The notes: generated by a model not told the origin, from the letters alone. DNA of 64,000 bases from CAADGL01 sp964643885 (GCA_964643885.1 CAZXUI010000003.1:62001-126000), one strand, 5' to 3'; numbered from the stretch's first letter, positions 34,841 to 44,053 are shown. Made by a program: numbers and translations.

Positions 34841-35902
34841 TTACTTTTCGACCACGCGGATCGCGTGGCCGTCCGGGTCGCGGACAATGAAGGCCCTGGT
34901 CGAGCCGGGAACGATTCCGGCGGAATGAACCGGTTCCGGCGCGAGCGGCGAGCGGCCGGCGCGGCCGAGGGCTTCAGCCGTCGCTGCGGCGTCCTGTACG
35001 AGCAGCGTCGTCTGCCAATGGAGCAGGTCGTTCGGCCGGGTGTCGGCTGGATACGGCCGGCCGTCGCGCGGGTTGAGATACTCCAGCAATTCGATCGCCG
35101 GGCCGGCATCCGCCCGGAGCGTCGTGATGCGTAAGCGTGCGCCGCGGACGTTGTTGAGCCGCTCCTGCTCCGGGCCATGATTCTCGCCTTGCCCGGCGAT
35201 TCTCAGGCCGAGAAGGTCGCGATAGAAGCGCAGGCTGGCGTCCGTGTCCGCGACGACGATCGCCGTGTGGTCGATGCCGAGAAAGAGCCGGTCGGATCGT
35301 CTCTGCCACTTCGGGTCACCCTTGCCGGGCGGAAACTGAAGCAGCTCGAGAAAGTGGCCGTCCGGGTCGCGGAAGTAAAAGGCGCGGATGCCGGCGGCGT
35401 TCTCGTTCCAGTCCGGCAGGCGCTGCGGGCCGCCCCGCGATGCCGGCCGGACGCCGTGCTCGACCAGGCGCGCGTGGGCACGATCCATGTCGCTGACGAT
35501 GATGGCGATGTGTTGAAACCAGCGGTCGTTGCTGCGCGTGCCGGCGGGAAAGGTCCGGCCTGGCGGCAGCTCGAACGCGGTCAGTTCCAGCAGCTCGTCG
35601 CCGAGTTTCAGCATGGCCGCCTGCCCCTCCGCGGACGGCAGGCCGTTCAGTCGCGCGAACGCCTCGCCGGAGACACCTCGCCGGCCGACGGTCTCGAATG
35701 ACAATACCTCGCTGAAGAAGGTCACGGCGCGGTCGAGGTCGCCGACGGTCACGCCGATCACGGTGATCGAAGAGTCGGCCGTGGGCTCTGCGGCGGCCGG
35801 ATCGACGCCGTCTTGCGCGGTCGACCCGACGACCGCGCAGAGCGCGATCAGCAGCATGGCCCACAAGTGGCGAAGCAAGCCGCGGCGTGGTTCGAACTTC
35901 AT
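34841..35902 (-). CDS. Secreted double VOC (glyoxalase-fold) protein
   Basis: A 353-residue exported protein with a signal peptide (about residues 1-29) and two tandem VOC/glyoxalase-like domains (about 43-185 and 200-350). Each has the paired beta-alpha-beta motifs: ITVIGVTVGDLDRAVTFFSE, FYFRDPDGHFLELLQFPPG, GIDHTAIVVADTDASLRFYR and IVRDPDGHAIRVVEK. The VOC fold binds a metal, but function ranges from isomerase to dioxygenase to antibiotic binding. The ATG at 35902 with GAGGAG eight bases upstream fits better than the longer frame. It sits between aquaporin and acyltransferase genes on the same strand. Confidence 0.82.
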   Translation of the reverse strand: MKFEPRRGLLRHLWAMLLIALCAVVGSTAQDGVDPAAAEPTADSSITVIGVTVGDLDRAVTFFSEVLSFETVGRRGVSGEAFARLNGLPSAEGQAAMLKLGDELLELTAFELPPGRTFPAGTRSNDRWFQHIAIIVSDMDRAHARLVEHGVRPASRGGPQRLPDWNENAAGIRAFYFRDPDGHFLELLQFPPGKGDPKWQRRSDRLFLGIDHTAIVVADTDASLRFYRDLLGLRIAGQGENHGPEQERLNNVRGARLRITTLRADAGPAIELLEYLNPRDGRPYPADTRPNDLLHWQTTLLVQDAAATAEALGRAGRSPLAPEPVHSAGIVPGSTRAFIVRDPDGHAIRVVEK

Positions 35903-35991
35903 CGAACGAATCTCCTCGAGGCCGGCGGTCGATCGGGCGGCTTTCCTCGGCAGCTCGATCGATCGACTGCGCAGGGGTGACACACGAAAGG

Positions 35992-36819
35992 TCACGGCAA
36001 GCGAGCTCCGGTGATCTGCGGCGGATGGACCGCGCGGAGCCGCTCGAACTCGCAGCGGAAGATACAGCGGCGGTCGTTGCAGTGATTCAGCTTGGCGCAA
36101 TACACGTGCCGCGATCCGGGCAGTGCTGTGAACGCGGCGGATGCCAGCAGCATGCCGGCGACGGGCGCGGTCAGGTAGATCCACAGCCCGCGCCGGTCAC
36201 GCGCTCCCAGCGCCGATCCGAACGAGCGGGCTGGGTTCAGGCTCATGCCCGAGAGCGGCGCTTCGAACGTGATGTATAGCGCGACGAGAGCACCCGCCAG
36301 ATAGCCCGTGTAGGCAGTGAGCCGGGCGCTGTTGCTGGCGAGCAAGACCGTCAGCATCATGCCGAACGCGATCATCAGCTCGGCCATCCAGGCCATCGAT
36401 GCTCCGCGCCGGCCGGGTTGCGTGACGACGTAACGAACCGCCGCGTGCCGCAGCCGCGCGCGGAGCAGGAGACTCGCCAGGCCGACACCGGCCGCCGCAC
36501 CGACGAATTGCGAAGTGACGTAGAAGAGGGCGTCCGCCGCGGCCAGCTTGCCGCGCAGATAGAACGTCAGCGTCGTCGCCGGATTCATGTGCGCGCCGGA
36601 CTGCCCACCCCAGGGCGAGTAGATCAACACGACCGCCGTGCACCCCATCGCGGCTCCCATCGCCGCCCGCCGGGCCAGCGGACTGCGCACCCGGCCCCGA
36701 ACCGGGCCGCCCGGGTGCTCGATCAGCGTCGCGAACAGGCATGCGGAGATCATGAAGCAGCCGAGCAACGCGGCCTCCATCAGGTATTCCGGCCAATGCT
36801 GCGAGAGAGCGTCAAGCAT
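35992..36819 (-). CDS. MIP-family (aquaporin-like) channel
   Basis: A 275-residue channel with six predicted helices and both signature half-helices: HMNPATTLTFY and SLNPARSFGSA, the two NPA motifs. MIP proteins pass water, glycerol or other small solutes. The pore-lining residues cannot be compared reliably here, so the substrate is open. The C-terminus has an unusual Cys-rich stretch (VYCAKLNHCNDRRCIFRCEF) with four cysteines, not typical for the family. The start ATG at 36819 overlaps the end of the upstream debranching gene by eight bases. Confidence 0.85.
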   Translation of the reverse strand: MLDALSQHWPEYLMEAALLGCFMISACLFATLIEHPGGPVRGRVRSPLARRAAMGAAMGCTAVVLIYSPWGGQSGAHMNPATTLTFYLRGKLAAADALFYVTSQFVGAAAGVGLASLLLRARLRHAAVRYVVTQPGRRGASMAWMAELMIAFGMMLTVLLASNSARLTAYTGYLAGALVALYITFEAPLSGMSLNPARSFGSALGARDRRGLWIYLTAPVAGMLLASAAFTALPGSRHVYCAKLNHCNDRRCIFRCEFERLRAVHPPQITGARLP

Positions 36820-38884
36820 GGCGAGGCGCCGGTTTTGGTGCGGCCGCGAAGGTTTCCGACACGGCGCGCGAGTTTCGCCTGCCACCGCTCGGGCGCGCGT
36901 CCGCGAGCACGACGTGCTCCAATCGCAGCAGCTCCGCCAGCGACCAGGCCTGAAACGGGCAGCCGCCGGGCGTGTGGGGAACGGCGCCGTCGGCCACCTC
37001 TGAGACGTGGCCGATCCCGGCCATCCGCAGGTGTTCGAGCAACGGCCGCACGAAGCGCTCGCGTGCCGCACGTCGCACAGCCTGTGTGTCGCCGCGCACG
37101 CGCACCCACGCCTCGACGAACGGCCCGATCAGCCACGGCCAGACCGTTCCCTGGTGGTATGCACCGTCGCGCTCGCGCACGCCGCCGCGGTAATGCGGGG
37201 CGAACTCCGGGTCCTCCGGGTCCAGGGAGCGCAGTCCGAGCGGCGTCCAGAGTCGTTGCTCGACGGCGTCGACGATCCTGCGGGCCCGGCCGTTTTCCAG
37301 GATCGCGATCGGCAGTCCGCCGACGGCGAAGATCTGATTCGGCCGCAGGCGCGCGTCGACGGCGCCGGGGCGGCGGTCGCGGTCGACCACGTCGTACAGG
37401 TAACCGCGCGCTTCGCTCCAGAAACGGCTGCGGAAGCTGTCGCGGCCGCGGACGAAGAGCTCGGTCCAGCGGTCCGAGAATTGCCGCGCGGCCCAGAGCG
37501 CATTGAGCCAGAGGGCCTGTATCTCCACGGGCTTGCCGATCCGCGGCGTGACCACCCAGTCACCGACTTTCGCGTCCATCCAGGTGAGCTGCACGCCGGG
37601 CTGGCCGGCGGCGAGCAGACCGTCGTCGTCGCAGCGGATGCCGTAGCGCGTGCCGTGTTCGTAACCGGCCAGAATGGCGCACACGGCGTTCTCGAGGCGG
37701 CGGCGCTCGTCGCGAGCCAGTTGCGTTTTCCCGGCGTCTGCGGCTGCCAGGAATTCGTGCACCGCGATCACGTACCAGAGCGACGCATCGACGGAGTTGT
37801 ATTCGGGCGACTCCCCGCGATCCGGGAATCGATTCGGAAGCATCCCTTCCGAGACCGCGCCGGACCACTCGAGCAGAATCGCGCGGGCGTCGTCGAACCG
37901 GCCGGTGGCCAGACACAGGCCGCGCAGGGCGATGAACGTGTCGCGGCCCCAGTCGGCAAACCACGGATAACCGGCGATGATCGATTTGCCCTCGCCGCGG
38001 CGGACGAAATAGGCGTCGGCCGCGCGATGCAGCGACGAAGCGTAGCGCGCCCGGCGCTTGCGTTCGGCGTCGCGGAGCGTCGCCAGGGAGCGGACCGCAT
38101 CCGACGGGCAAGGCAGCGGCTCGGCAGCGCTCGTCGTCGTGGTGAGAATCCAGGCCGCCTCGCCGGCGGAGAGATCGAATCGCAGCACGCCGGGAGCCGC
38201 GAGATCCTCGAGCTGGTCCAGGCCGCGCTGCCGCTCCTGCTCGTAGTGGAAGTTCCGGTACCAGTACGGTTCATGCCGATACTCGGCGTTCGCACAGGAA
38301 ATGACCTCGGGCACGCCTTCGTATGTTCGCCAGACCAGGCAGCCCTCGCGCTGCTGCGGCTCGAAACGAAAGGCCGCATTCTCATGGTGCAGGGCGTGAT
38401 AATCGCGGCCGGAGAGGAACGGGCGCACGCAGAGCGTGTATACCGGCCGTTGGCGCTCGTCCCGCCGTGCGGTCGTCGCAGCCGCGTCGAGCAGCGTTTC
38501 GGTTTTCAGCAGCCGCCACGACAGCGCCACCAGCGGAGTTCCATAGCGAACGAGGATTTCCTGCTGGACGCGCGTGCCGTCGGCCAGGCGCAGCTCCCAC
38601 ATAGGCCACGGCTCGGGCGTGAACGATTCGACCACGGGTCGGTTTTGGGGCTGAACGCCCCCGACCGCGTATTGCTGAGCCGTCAGTGGCAGCGGGCCAT
38701 TGGCGGTCTCCAGCCAGGCGTCGAAACCGTTGACGAGCATCATTCGGCCGGTGGGCGGATTCGTGGCCGCGAGCAAAAGACCGTGATAACGGCGCGTCCG
38801 CGGCCCAGCGACCGTGCCGGAGGCAAACCCTCCCAGACCGTCCGCCTCGAGCCACTCTGCGTCGCCTGCGAAGTTCATGGACAT
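36812..38884 (-). CDS. Glycogen-debranching-type amylo-alpha-1,6-glucosidase
   Basis: A 690-residue enzyme of the bacterial glycogen debranching (GDE) family. The N-terminal domain begins EWLEADGLGGFASGTV and has TRRYHGLLLAA. The C-terminal (alpha/alpha)6-barrel contains GYPWFADWGRDTFIALRG, NRFPDRGESPEYNSVDASLW and YHQGTVWPWLIGPFVEA, which hold the probable acid/base residues. It should split alpha-1,6 branch points in glycogen or related glucans. The start at 38884 gives MSMNFAGDAEWLE; the frame extends upstream to 39013 with no family resemblance. It is likely in one unit with the aquaporin (8-base overlap). Confidence 0.88.
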   Translation of the reverse strand: MSMNFAGDAEWLEADGLGGFASGTVAGPRTRRYHGLLLAATNPPTGRMMLVNGFDAWLETANGPLPLTAQQYAVGGVQPQNRPVVESFTPEPWPMWELRLADGTRVQQEILVRYGTPLVALSWRLLKTETLLDAAATTARRDERQRPVYTLCVRPFLSGRDYHALHHENAAFRFEPQQREGCLVWRTYEGVPEVISCANAEYRHEPYWYRNFHYEQERQRGLDQLEDLAAPGVLRFDLSAGEAAWILTTTTSAAEPLPCPSDAVRSLATLRDAERKRRARYASSLHRAADAYFVRRGEGKSIIAGYPWFADWGRDTFIALRGLCLATGRFDDARAILLEWSGAVSEGMLPNRFPDRGESPEYNSVDASLWYVIAVHEFLAAADAGKTQLARDERRRLENAVCAILAGYEHGTRYGIRCDDDGLLAAGQPGVQLTWMDAKVGDWVVTPRIGKPVEIQALWLNALWAARQFSDRWTELFVRGRDSFRSRFWSEARGYLYDVVDRDRRPGAVDARLRPNQIFAVGGLPIAILENGRARRIVDAVEQRLWTPLGLRSLDPEDPEFAPHYRGGVRERDGAYHQGTVWPWLIGPFVEAWVRVRGDTQAVRRAARERFVRPLLEHLRMAGIGHVSEVADGAVPHTPGGCPFQAWSLAELLRLEHVVLADARPSGGRRNSRAVSETFAAAPKPAPRHA

Positions 38885-39022
38885 GCGAATCTCTGCCCGC
38901 CTGATGGACGTTGTTGCGCGTCCGGCCCGCGTATCCGCGCCGGTGCGGCCGCTGCTGATTCGATGCGGCCCCTGTCGGCCGGTTTCCGCGGCCGCCGGCT
39001 CGCCACGCGGCATTCTGAACGG

Positions 39023-39811
39023 TCAGGATTTCGGACCGGCCGCACGGATGTGCTCGAGCACCGCCCGCGGGTCGGGCCGGTCCTGAATGCGGCCGGCCAG
39101 GCGGCGCCAGAGAATGCGGCCGTCGCGGTCGATGAGGAACTGGCCGGGCAGCGCGACGTCCTCGCCGGCCGGTCCGCCGCCGGCGTGTACGAGGCCGTAG
39201 GCGCGGATGGCCGTCCGCTCCGTGTCGCTGAGCAGCGGGAAGCGCAGGCCGAGTCGCTCGGCAGCCGTCGAGGTCTTGCTGATCGGGTCGACGGAGACGG
39301 CGACGATCTGGACGCCGGCCTTCATCAGCTCGTCGTGAACACTCGCCAGGCCGCGCAGTTCGGAGACGCAGAAGGGGCACCACGAGCCGCGATAGAAGAC
39401 AAGCAGCACGTTGCCGCGGCGATAGAGCTCGCTGAGTGCGACGGGGCGGCGGTTCTGGTCCAGCAGGCGGAAATCGGGCGCCTGCTCGAGTGCGGCGGCC
39501 GCCGCTTGCGGCACCGGCAGGGCGGCCAGCCAGAAGAACCAGAGTGCGGCTGCGAGGATCGCCAACATGTTGGCCGCGCCGCCGAGCCGGACCCAGCCGC
39601 GGTCGTCGCGGCGGACGTAGATCGCGCCGGCGACGGCCGCGACGCCGGTCAGCAGGAAAATCGGCAGGCCGGTGGCACGGATGAGGGGGACATCCAGCAG
39701 GGCGACGTAGAGCGGCGCGGCGATGAGTGTGCCGGCGCTGGCGGCCAGGAGCGGCCAGAGCGGGCGGGCCGCGATAGTGCTGTCTTGCGCAGTGATTTCG
39801 TATCGAGCCAT
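39023..39811 (-). CDS. Membrane-anchored peroxiredoxin-like protein (AhpC/TSA fold)
   Basis: A 262-residue protein with three hydrophobic segments (about residues 14-35, 38-56 and 70-92) followed by a thioredoxin-fold domain of the AhpC/TSA type. The active site is GSWCPFCVSELRG: a CxxC, as in thiol oxidoreductases, in the place of the peroxidatic Cys. The domain contains LVFYRGSWCPF, IVAVSVDPISKT and FLIDRDGRILWRR. It may reduce peroxides or disulfides at the membrane. The ATG at 39811 has GGAG six bases upstream. Confidence 0.8.
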   Translation of the reverse strand: MARYEITAQDSTIAARPLWPLLAASAGTLIAAPLYVALLDVPLIRATGLPIFLLTGVAAVAGAIYVRRDDRGWVRLGGAANMLAILAAALWFFWLAALPVPQAAAAALEQAPDFRLLDQNRRPVALSELYRRGNVLLVFYRGSWCPFCVSELRGLASVHDELMKAGVQIVAVSVDPISKTSTAAERLGLRFPLLSDTERTAIRAYGLVHAGGGPAGEDVALPGQFLIDRDGRILWRRLAGRIQDRPDPRAVLEHIRAAGPKS

Positions 39812-40002
39812 GATGACTCCGTGAACGGGTGATGCGTGGCGCGTGGACGATACGCCCGGCCGGTTGGATGCACTCGGAGGGTGCATCGTTTCGAGCGACG
39901 GTCTCGCGATGCTGCCGGACATGGGTAAAGGTAACTGCGTCGACATGATCGCATCGAAGTGCGGGACCCCCGCGTGCGGGGAGCTCGTGATAAGGAGCGA
40001 TC

Positions 40003-42807
40003 ATGGCCCAATCGGCCGAGAAGCGGCGGGTGGAGCAGATGCGGGCAGGGGCGGCCGCCTGGCGGCAGTGGGGGCCCTACCTGAGTGAGCGGCAGTGGGG
40101 CACCGTGCGCGAGGACTACAGCCCGCACGGCACGGCGTGGGACTACCTGTCGCACGATCACGCCCGCAGCCGGGCCTATCGCTGGGGCGAGGACGGGCTG
40201 GCCGGACTCAGCGATGACCAGCAGCAACTCTGCCTGAGCGTGGCACTCTGGAACGAGCGCGATCCGATCCTCAAGGAGCGGTTCTTCGGACTGACCAACC
40301 GCGAGGCGAATCACGGCGAGGACGTCAAGGAGCTCTACTATTACCTCGACGCGACGCCGACGCACTCCTACCTGAAGATGCTCTACAAGTACCCGCAGGC
40401 GGCCTTTCCCTATGCTCAGCTCGTCGAGGAGAACCGGCGGCGGGGCAAAGACCTGCCGGAGTTCGAGTTGATCGAGACCGGCGTGTTTGACGAGGGCCGC
40501 TACTTCGACGTGTTCGTCGAGTATGCGAAAGCGGCGCCGGACGACATCCTGATGTTCGTGACCGTGCACAACCGCGGGCCGCAGGCGGCTCCGATTCACG
40601 TCCTGCCACAGGTGTGGTTTCGCAATACGTGGTCGTGGGCGGCCGGCTCGCCGCGGCCGGAGCTGCGGCTCGAGGGCGGGGCAGCCGTCGCGCGGCACGC
40701 GACGCTGGGTCAGTATCGGCTTTATGCGGACGGCGAGCCGCAATGGCTTTTCTGCGAGAACGAGACCGATACGCGGCGGATCTTCGGGAGCGGCGGCGGG
40801 CCGATCTGGCCGAAGGACGCGTTTCACACGCGCGTGGTCGAGGGCGATGCCGCGGCCGTCAACCCGCAGCGAGTCGGCACGAAGGCGGCCGCGTGGTATC
40901 GCGCCGTCGTCCCGGCCGGCGAATCCGTTCAATTCCGGCTGCGACTGACGCGGACGCTGAATCAAGTGCCGTTCGAAGATGCCGACCGCGTGCTGGCGCT
41001 GCGGCGCGAAGAGGCGGACGCGTTCTACGCCGAGCTGCAGGCGGGCATCGAGGATGCGGATGCGCGCCTGGTGCAGCGCCAGGCCCTGGCGGGGATGATC
41101 TGGAACAAGCAGTTTTTCTACCTCGACGTGACGCAGTGGCTCCGCGGCGACCCCGCGCAGCCGCCTCCGCCGCCCGAGCGCCGCTTCGGCCGCAACCGTG
41201 AGTGGCTGCACCTGAACAACGCCGACATCATCAGCATGCCGGACAAGTGGGAGTATCCGTGGTACGCCGCGTGGGACCTGGCGTTCCACTGCATCCCGCT
41301 CGCGATGGTCGACGCACAGTTCGCCAAGGACCAGCTCGTGCTGCTGACGCGCGAGTGGTACATGCACCCGAACGGACAACTGCCGGCCTACGAGTGGGCC
41401 TTCGGCGACGTGAACCCGCCGGTGCACGCGTGGGCGGCGTGGCGCGTCTTCCAGATCGACCGCAAGCAGCGGCGGCAGGCCAGCGAGGAGAATTACGCCG
41501 GCGACCTGGCGTTCCTGGAGCGTGTCTTTCACAAGCTCATGCTCAACTTCACCTGGTGGGTGAATCGCAAAGACGCCCAGGGCCGGAACATCTTTCAGGG
41601 CGGCTTCCTGGGGCTGGACAACATCGGCGTCTTCGACCGCAGCGCGCCGCTGCCGACGGGCGGATTCATCAACCAGGCGGACGGCACGAGCTGGATGGCG
41701 ATGTACTGCCTGAACCTGATGCGCATCGCGCTCGAGCTGGCCCTGCACAACCGCGTCTACGAAGACGTCGCGACGAAGTTCTTCGAGCACTTTCTGCACA
41801 TCGCCGAGGCAATGAACAGCATCGGTGCAACGGACATGTGCGGTCTGGGATCGGCTCCCGATGGGTCCGGCGGCATCGGGCTCTGGTGCGAGCACGACCA
41901 GTTCTATTACGACGTGCTGAACCTGCCGGACGGACGGACCGTGCCGCTCAAGGTGCGCTCGATGGTCGGCCTGATCCCGCTCTTCGCGGTGGAGACGCTG
42001 GAGCCCGAGCTGCTTGAGCGGTTACCGGAATTCAAACGGCGGCTGGAGTGGTTCCTCGACTATCGGCCGGACCTGGCGGCGCTGGTCTCGCACTGGGATG
42101 TGCCCGGCCGCGGCCAACGGCGGCTTTTGTCGCTGCTGCGCGGGCGCCGCATGAAGGCTCTGCTGCGGCGGATGCTGGATGAGAGCGAGTTCCTTTCGGA
42201 ATACGGCGTGCGGTCCGTTTCGGCGGCGCATCGCGAGCGGCCATACGTCTTCGGCCTGAATGGGCACGAGCTGGCGGTGCGCTATCAGCCGGGTGAGTCG
42301 GACTCCGGGGCGTTCGGGGGCAATTCGAACTGGCGCGGGCCGATCTGGTTTCCGGTGAACTATCTGCTGATCGAGTCGCTTCAGAAGTTCCACCACTACT
42401 ACGGAGACGAGTTCAAGGTGGAGTGCCCGGCCGGCTCGGAGCGGCTGGTCACGATTCGCGAGGTGGCCGACGAGCTTTCGCGGCGGCTGACGCGGATCTT
42501 CCTGCGCGGCCCCGACGGTCGGCGGCCGGTGTTCGGCCCGCCGGCGGGTTCGGACGCGGCTCGCTACGAGCTGTTTCAGACCGACCCGCATTTCCGCGAC
42601 TACCTGCTGTTCCACGAGTACTTCGACGGTGATAGCGGACGGGGCGTCGGGGCGTCGCATCAATGCGGCTGGACCGGCCTGGTCGCCAAGCTGCTGGCGC
42701 CGCTTTCGCAGGTCCGGCCGGCCGAGCGGGAGCCTGTGGCAACCGACGGTTCGACGAAGGCGTGGGTCCGGCGGCGGGCGGGCGCCACGGTGGGGGGTGG
42801 GGCGTGA
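40003..42807 (+). CDS. Large glucosidase, MGH1-like/GH63-like (alpha/alpha)6-barrel
   Basis: A 934-residue protein resembling the GH63/MGH1 group of glycosidases commonly annotated as glucosidase. Landmarks: AGAAAWRQWGPYLSERQWGT, a beta-sandwich N-terminal half, MPDKWEYPWYAAWDLAFHC, PAYEWAFGDVNPPVHAWA and GGNSNWRGPIWFPVNYLL, the last with the likely general base. AAGGAG ends five bases before the ATG. It is divergent from the peroxiredoxin-debranching-aquaporin run by 191 bases, and could act on related glucans or glucosylglycerate-type solutes; which one is not visible. Confidence 0.85.
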   Translation: MAQSAEKRRVEQMRAGAAAWRQWGPYLSERQWGTVREDYSPHGTAWDYLSHDHARSRAYRWGEDGLAGLSDDQQQLCLSVALWNERDPILKERFFGLTNREANHGEDVKELYYYLDATPTHSYLKMLYKYPQAAFPYAQLVEENRRRGKDLPEFELIETGVFDEGRYFDVFVEYAKAAPDDILMFVTVHNRGPQAAPIHVLPQVWFRNTWSWAAGSPRPELRLEGGAAVARHATLGQYRLYADGEPQWLFCENETDTRRIFGSGGGPIWPKDAFHTRVVEGDAAAVNPQRVGTKAAAWYRAVVPAGESVQFRLRLTRTLNQVPFEDADRVLALRREEADAFYAELQAGIEDADARLVQRQALAGMIWNKQFFYLDVTQWLRGDPAQPPPPPERRFGRNREWLHLNNADIISMPDKWEYPWYAAWDLAFHCIPLAMVDAQFAKDQLVLLTREWYMHPNGQLPAYEWAFGDVNPPVHAWAAWRVFQIDRKQRRQASEENYAGDLAFLERVFHKLMLNFTWWVNRKDAQGRNIFQGGFLGLDNIGVFDRSAPLPTGGFINQADGTSWMAMYCLNLMRIALELALHNRVYEDVATKFFEHFLHIAEAMNSIGATDMCGLGSAPDGSGGIGLWCEHDQFYYDVLNLPDGRTVPLKVRSMVGLIPLFAVETLEPELLERLPEFKRRLEWFLDYRPDLAALVSHWDVPGRGQRRLLSLLRGRRMKALLRRMLDESEFLSEYGVRSVSAAHRERPYVFGLNGHELAVRYQPGESDSGAFGGNSNWRGPIWFPVNYLLIESLQKFHHYYGDEFKVECPAGSERLVTIREVADELSRRLTRIFLRGPDGRRPVFGPPAGSDAARYELFQTDPHFRDYLLFHEYFDGDSGRGVGASHQCGWTGLVAKLLAPLSQVRPAEREPVATDGSTKAWVRRRAGATVGGGA

Positions 42808-42862
42808 GCCTGTCGGGCAGAGGCTGGCCGGCGATGCCCCCGAGCAGCGGACTCATCCGCCA

Positions 42863-42950
42863 GAGGTGCAAAATGTACTCATAGTTATTGCACCTCATTT
42901 GACACCCAGCAAGTATCCTGCAATAATCGGGTGTAAAGAATGAGGTGTAA
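42863..42950. promoter_or_regulatory. Three GAGGTGYAA elements upstream of the MazF-type operon
   Basis: The 9-base element GAGGTG(C/T)AA occurs three times: plus strand at 42863-42871, minus strand at 42888-42896 and plus strand at 42942-42950. The last two form an extended near-perfect inverted repeat (42888-42907 with 42929-42950), and the final copy contains the Shine-Dalgarno GAGGTG of the gene starting at 42953. The region is AT-rich for this genome. It looks like an autoregulatory operator, or an RNA hairpin that hides the ribosome site. Confidence 0.6.
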
Positions 42951-42952
42951 AG

Positions 42953-43528
42953 ATGAACAAGACCAGCACCGGCCGGCGCGGGCTGGGCGACGTTCTCGGC
43001 GCCGACGGCCGAGTTCGCACACGGCCCGACGGCCGACTCCAGCAATTCAGCGTCGTTTTGACCTGCGAACAGGCGGGGCGGCTCGCCAGCCTGCTCGACG
43101 ATCGGCCGCAGACGCCGCCCGGCCGCATTCTGGTCGCCACGGCGCCAAAACTCAGCCGCATTCGTGTCGTGGCCGACCCGCTGCCGGCCTACGAACGGAG
43201 CGCTGGGTCAGAATACGTTCGGGGGGATGTGCTTCGCGTGACGGGTAGCGACAGGTCCTGCAACGTTTTCGCTTCGCGGCTGGGCGCGGAGCTGTTGGCG
43301 GCGCGCATCCGGGCGACAATCGGGCGGGCGAGCGAGTGGGTCGAGCTGCGCGCGAGGGTGGTGCGCTTTCAGCCGGATGAGGGTCCGCGCAGCCTGGTCG
43401 AAATCGTGCCGGACGTTGAGCTGAAGGCCGAGCGAGACGACCAGCGGATCGGCGCGACGGGCGCAGCGCTTGCGGAACAGGTCTGGCCCAGCGATGACTT
43501 CGCCGACTGGGAGCGCGCGGATGCCTGA
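42953..43528 (+). CDS. Putative antitoxin-position protein, large and unclassified
   Basis: A 191-residue protein lying where a short MazE-like antitoxin is expected. I do not recognise a domain in the main body (about residues 1-160), which is basic at the start and rich in short beta-like stretches (QFSVVLTCEQAGRLA, WVELRARVVRF). The C-terminal tail is acidic and aromatic (EQVWPSDDFADWERADA), the kind of tail that MazE-type antitoxins use to fill the MazF groove. GAGGTG ends five bases before the ATG, inside a repeated element. Its stop overlaps the toxin ATG by eight bases. Confidence 0.6.
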   Translation: MNKTSTGRRGLGDVLGADGRVRTRPDGRLQQFSVVLTCEQAGRLASLLDDRPQTPPGRILVATAPKLSRIRVVADPLPAYERSAGSEYVRGDVLRVTGSDRSCNVFASRLGAELLAARIRATIGRASEWVELRARVVRFQPDEGPRSLVEIVPDVELKAERDDQRIGATGAALAEQVWPSDDFADWERADA

Positions 43529-43844
43529 GCCGCGGCAGGGGGATATCTACTGGGCGAATCTGCCCGGCCCGGCCGGTCGGCGCCCGGTTGTGATCCTGAC
43601 TCGCACGGCCGCGATTCCGCGGCTGACGAATGTCACGGTAGCGCCGCTGACGCGCATGCGGCGGGGCATTCCCGCGGAGGTGGATCTCGATCCGAGCGAC
43701 GGTGTGCCGACGGCATGCACCGTCACCTTGGAGAACATTCTAACGATTCCAAAATCGACGCTGGATCGACGAATTGCGTTGCTGCGCAAGGAGCGTCTAC
43801 AGGCGATCTTTGCAGCAATTCGATTCGTCTTCGCGATGAAATGA
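43521..43844 (+). CDS. MazF/PemK family toxin (endoribonuclease)
   Basis: A 107-residue protein of the PemK/MazF fold. The N-terminal GDIYWANLPGPAGRRPVVIL has the family's glycine-aspartate start and the conserved Arg-Pro-Val-Val strand; NVTVAPLTRMRRGIPAEV and CTVTLENILTIPKSTL supply the S1-S3 region with the conserved Thr. MazF toxins cut mRNA at short sequences. The ATG at 43521 overlaps the upstream gene by eight bases, the usual toxin-second order. Confidence 0.88.
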   Translation: MPEPRQGDIYWANLPGPAGRRPVVILTRTAAIPRLTNVTVAPLTRMRRGIPAEVDLDPSDGVPTACTVTLENILTIPKSTLDRRIALLRKERLQAIFAAIRFVFAMK

Positions 43845-43921
43845 ACGCGCCACCGCCGTGGTCGCTACATCCTGCGCGGCCTGACAGAGTCGCGCTATGC
43901 GGAGTGCGGGGAGCGAATCTG

Positions 43922-44041
43922 ATGCGGCCGAAAGTGGAGATCTGCCAGCGACTGGGCGCCGGGGAGCTCGTGTCGAATCTCGACTCGGCCGAGAAGCTGA
44001 TCCGCGGTCGACACGCAACACTCACAGCGCACGAGCCGTGA
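43922..44041 (+). pseudogene. Upstream part of an interrupted uridine-kinase-like gene
   Basis: An open frame starting ATG 43922 with GGGGAG eight bases upstream encodes MRPKVEICQRLGAGELVSNL and ends at a TGA (44039-44041). It is in the same frame as the kinase starting at 44054, with only four codons between. Its codons have G or C at 31 of 39 third positions, as real genes here do. It is the expected N-terminal part of the kinase, cut off by a stop. Confidence 0.55.
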
Positions 44042-44053
44042 CAGGCATCGCTC

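Noticed and set aside
37007..39832. 941-residue plus-strand frame across the debranching gene
   Set aside because: Shadow of two real genes on the minus strand; no coherent fold.
39649..41895. 748-residue minus-strand frame
   Set aside because: Antisense to the GH63-like glucosidase, which has a good ribosome site and family motifs.
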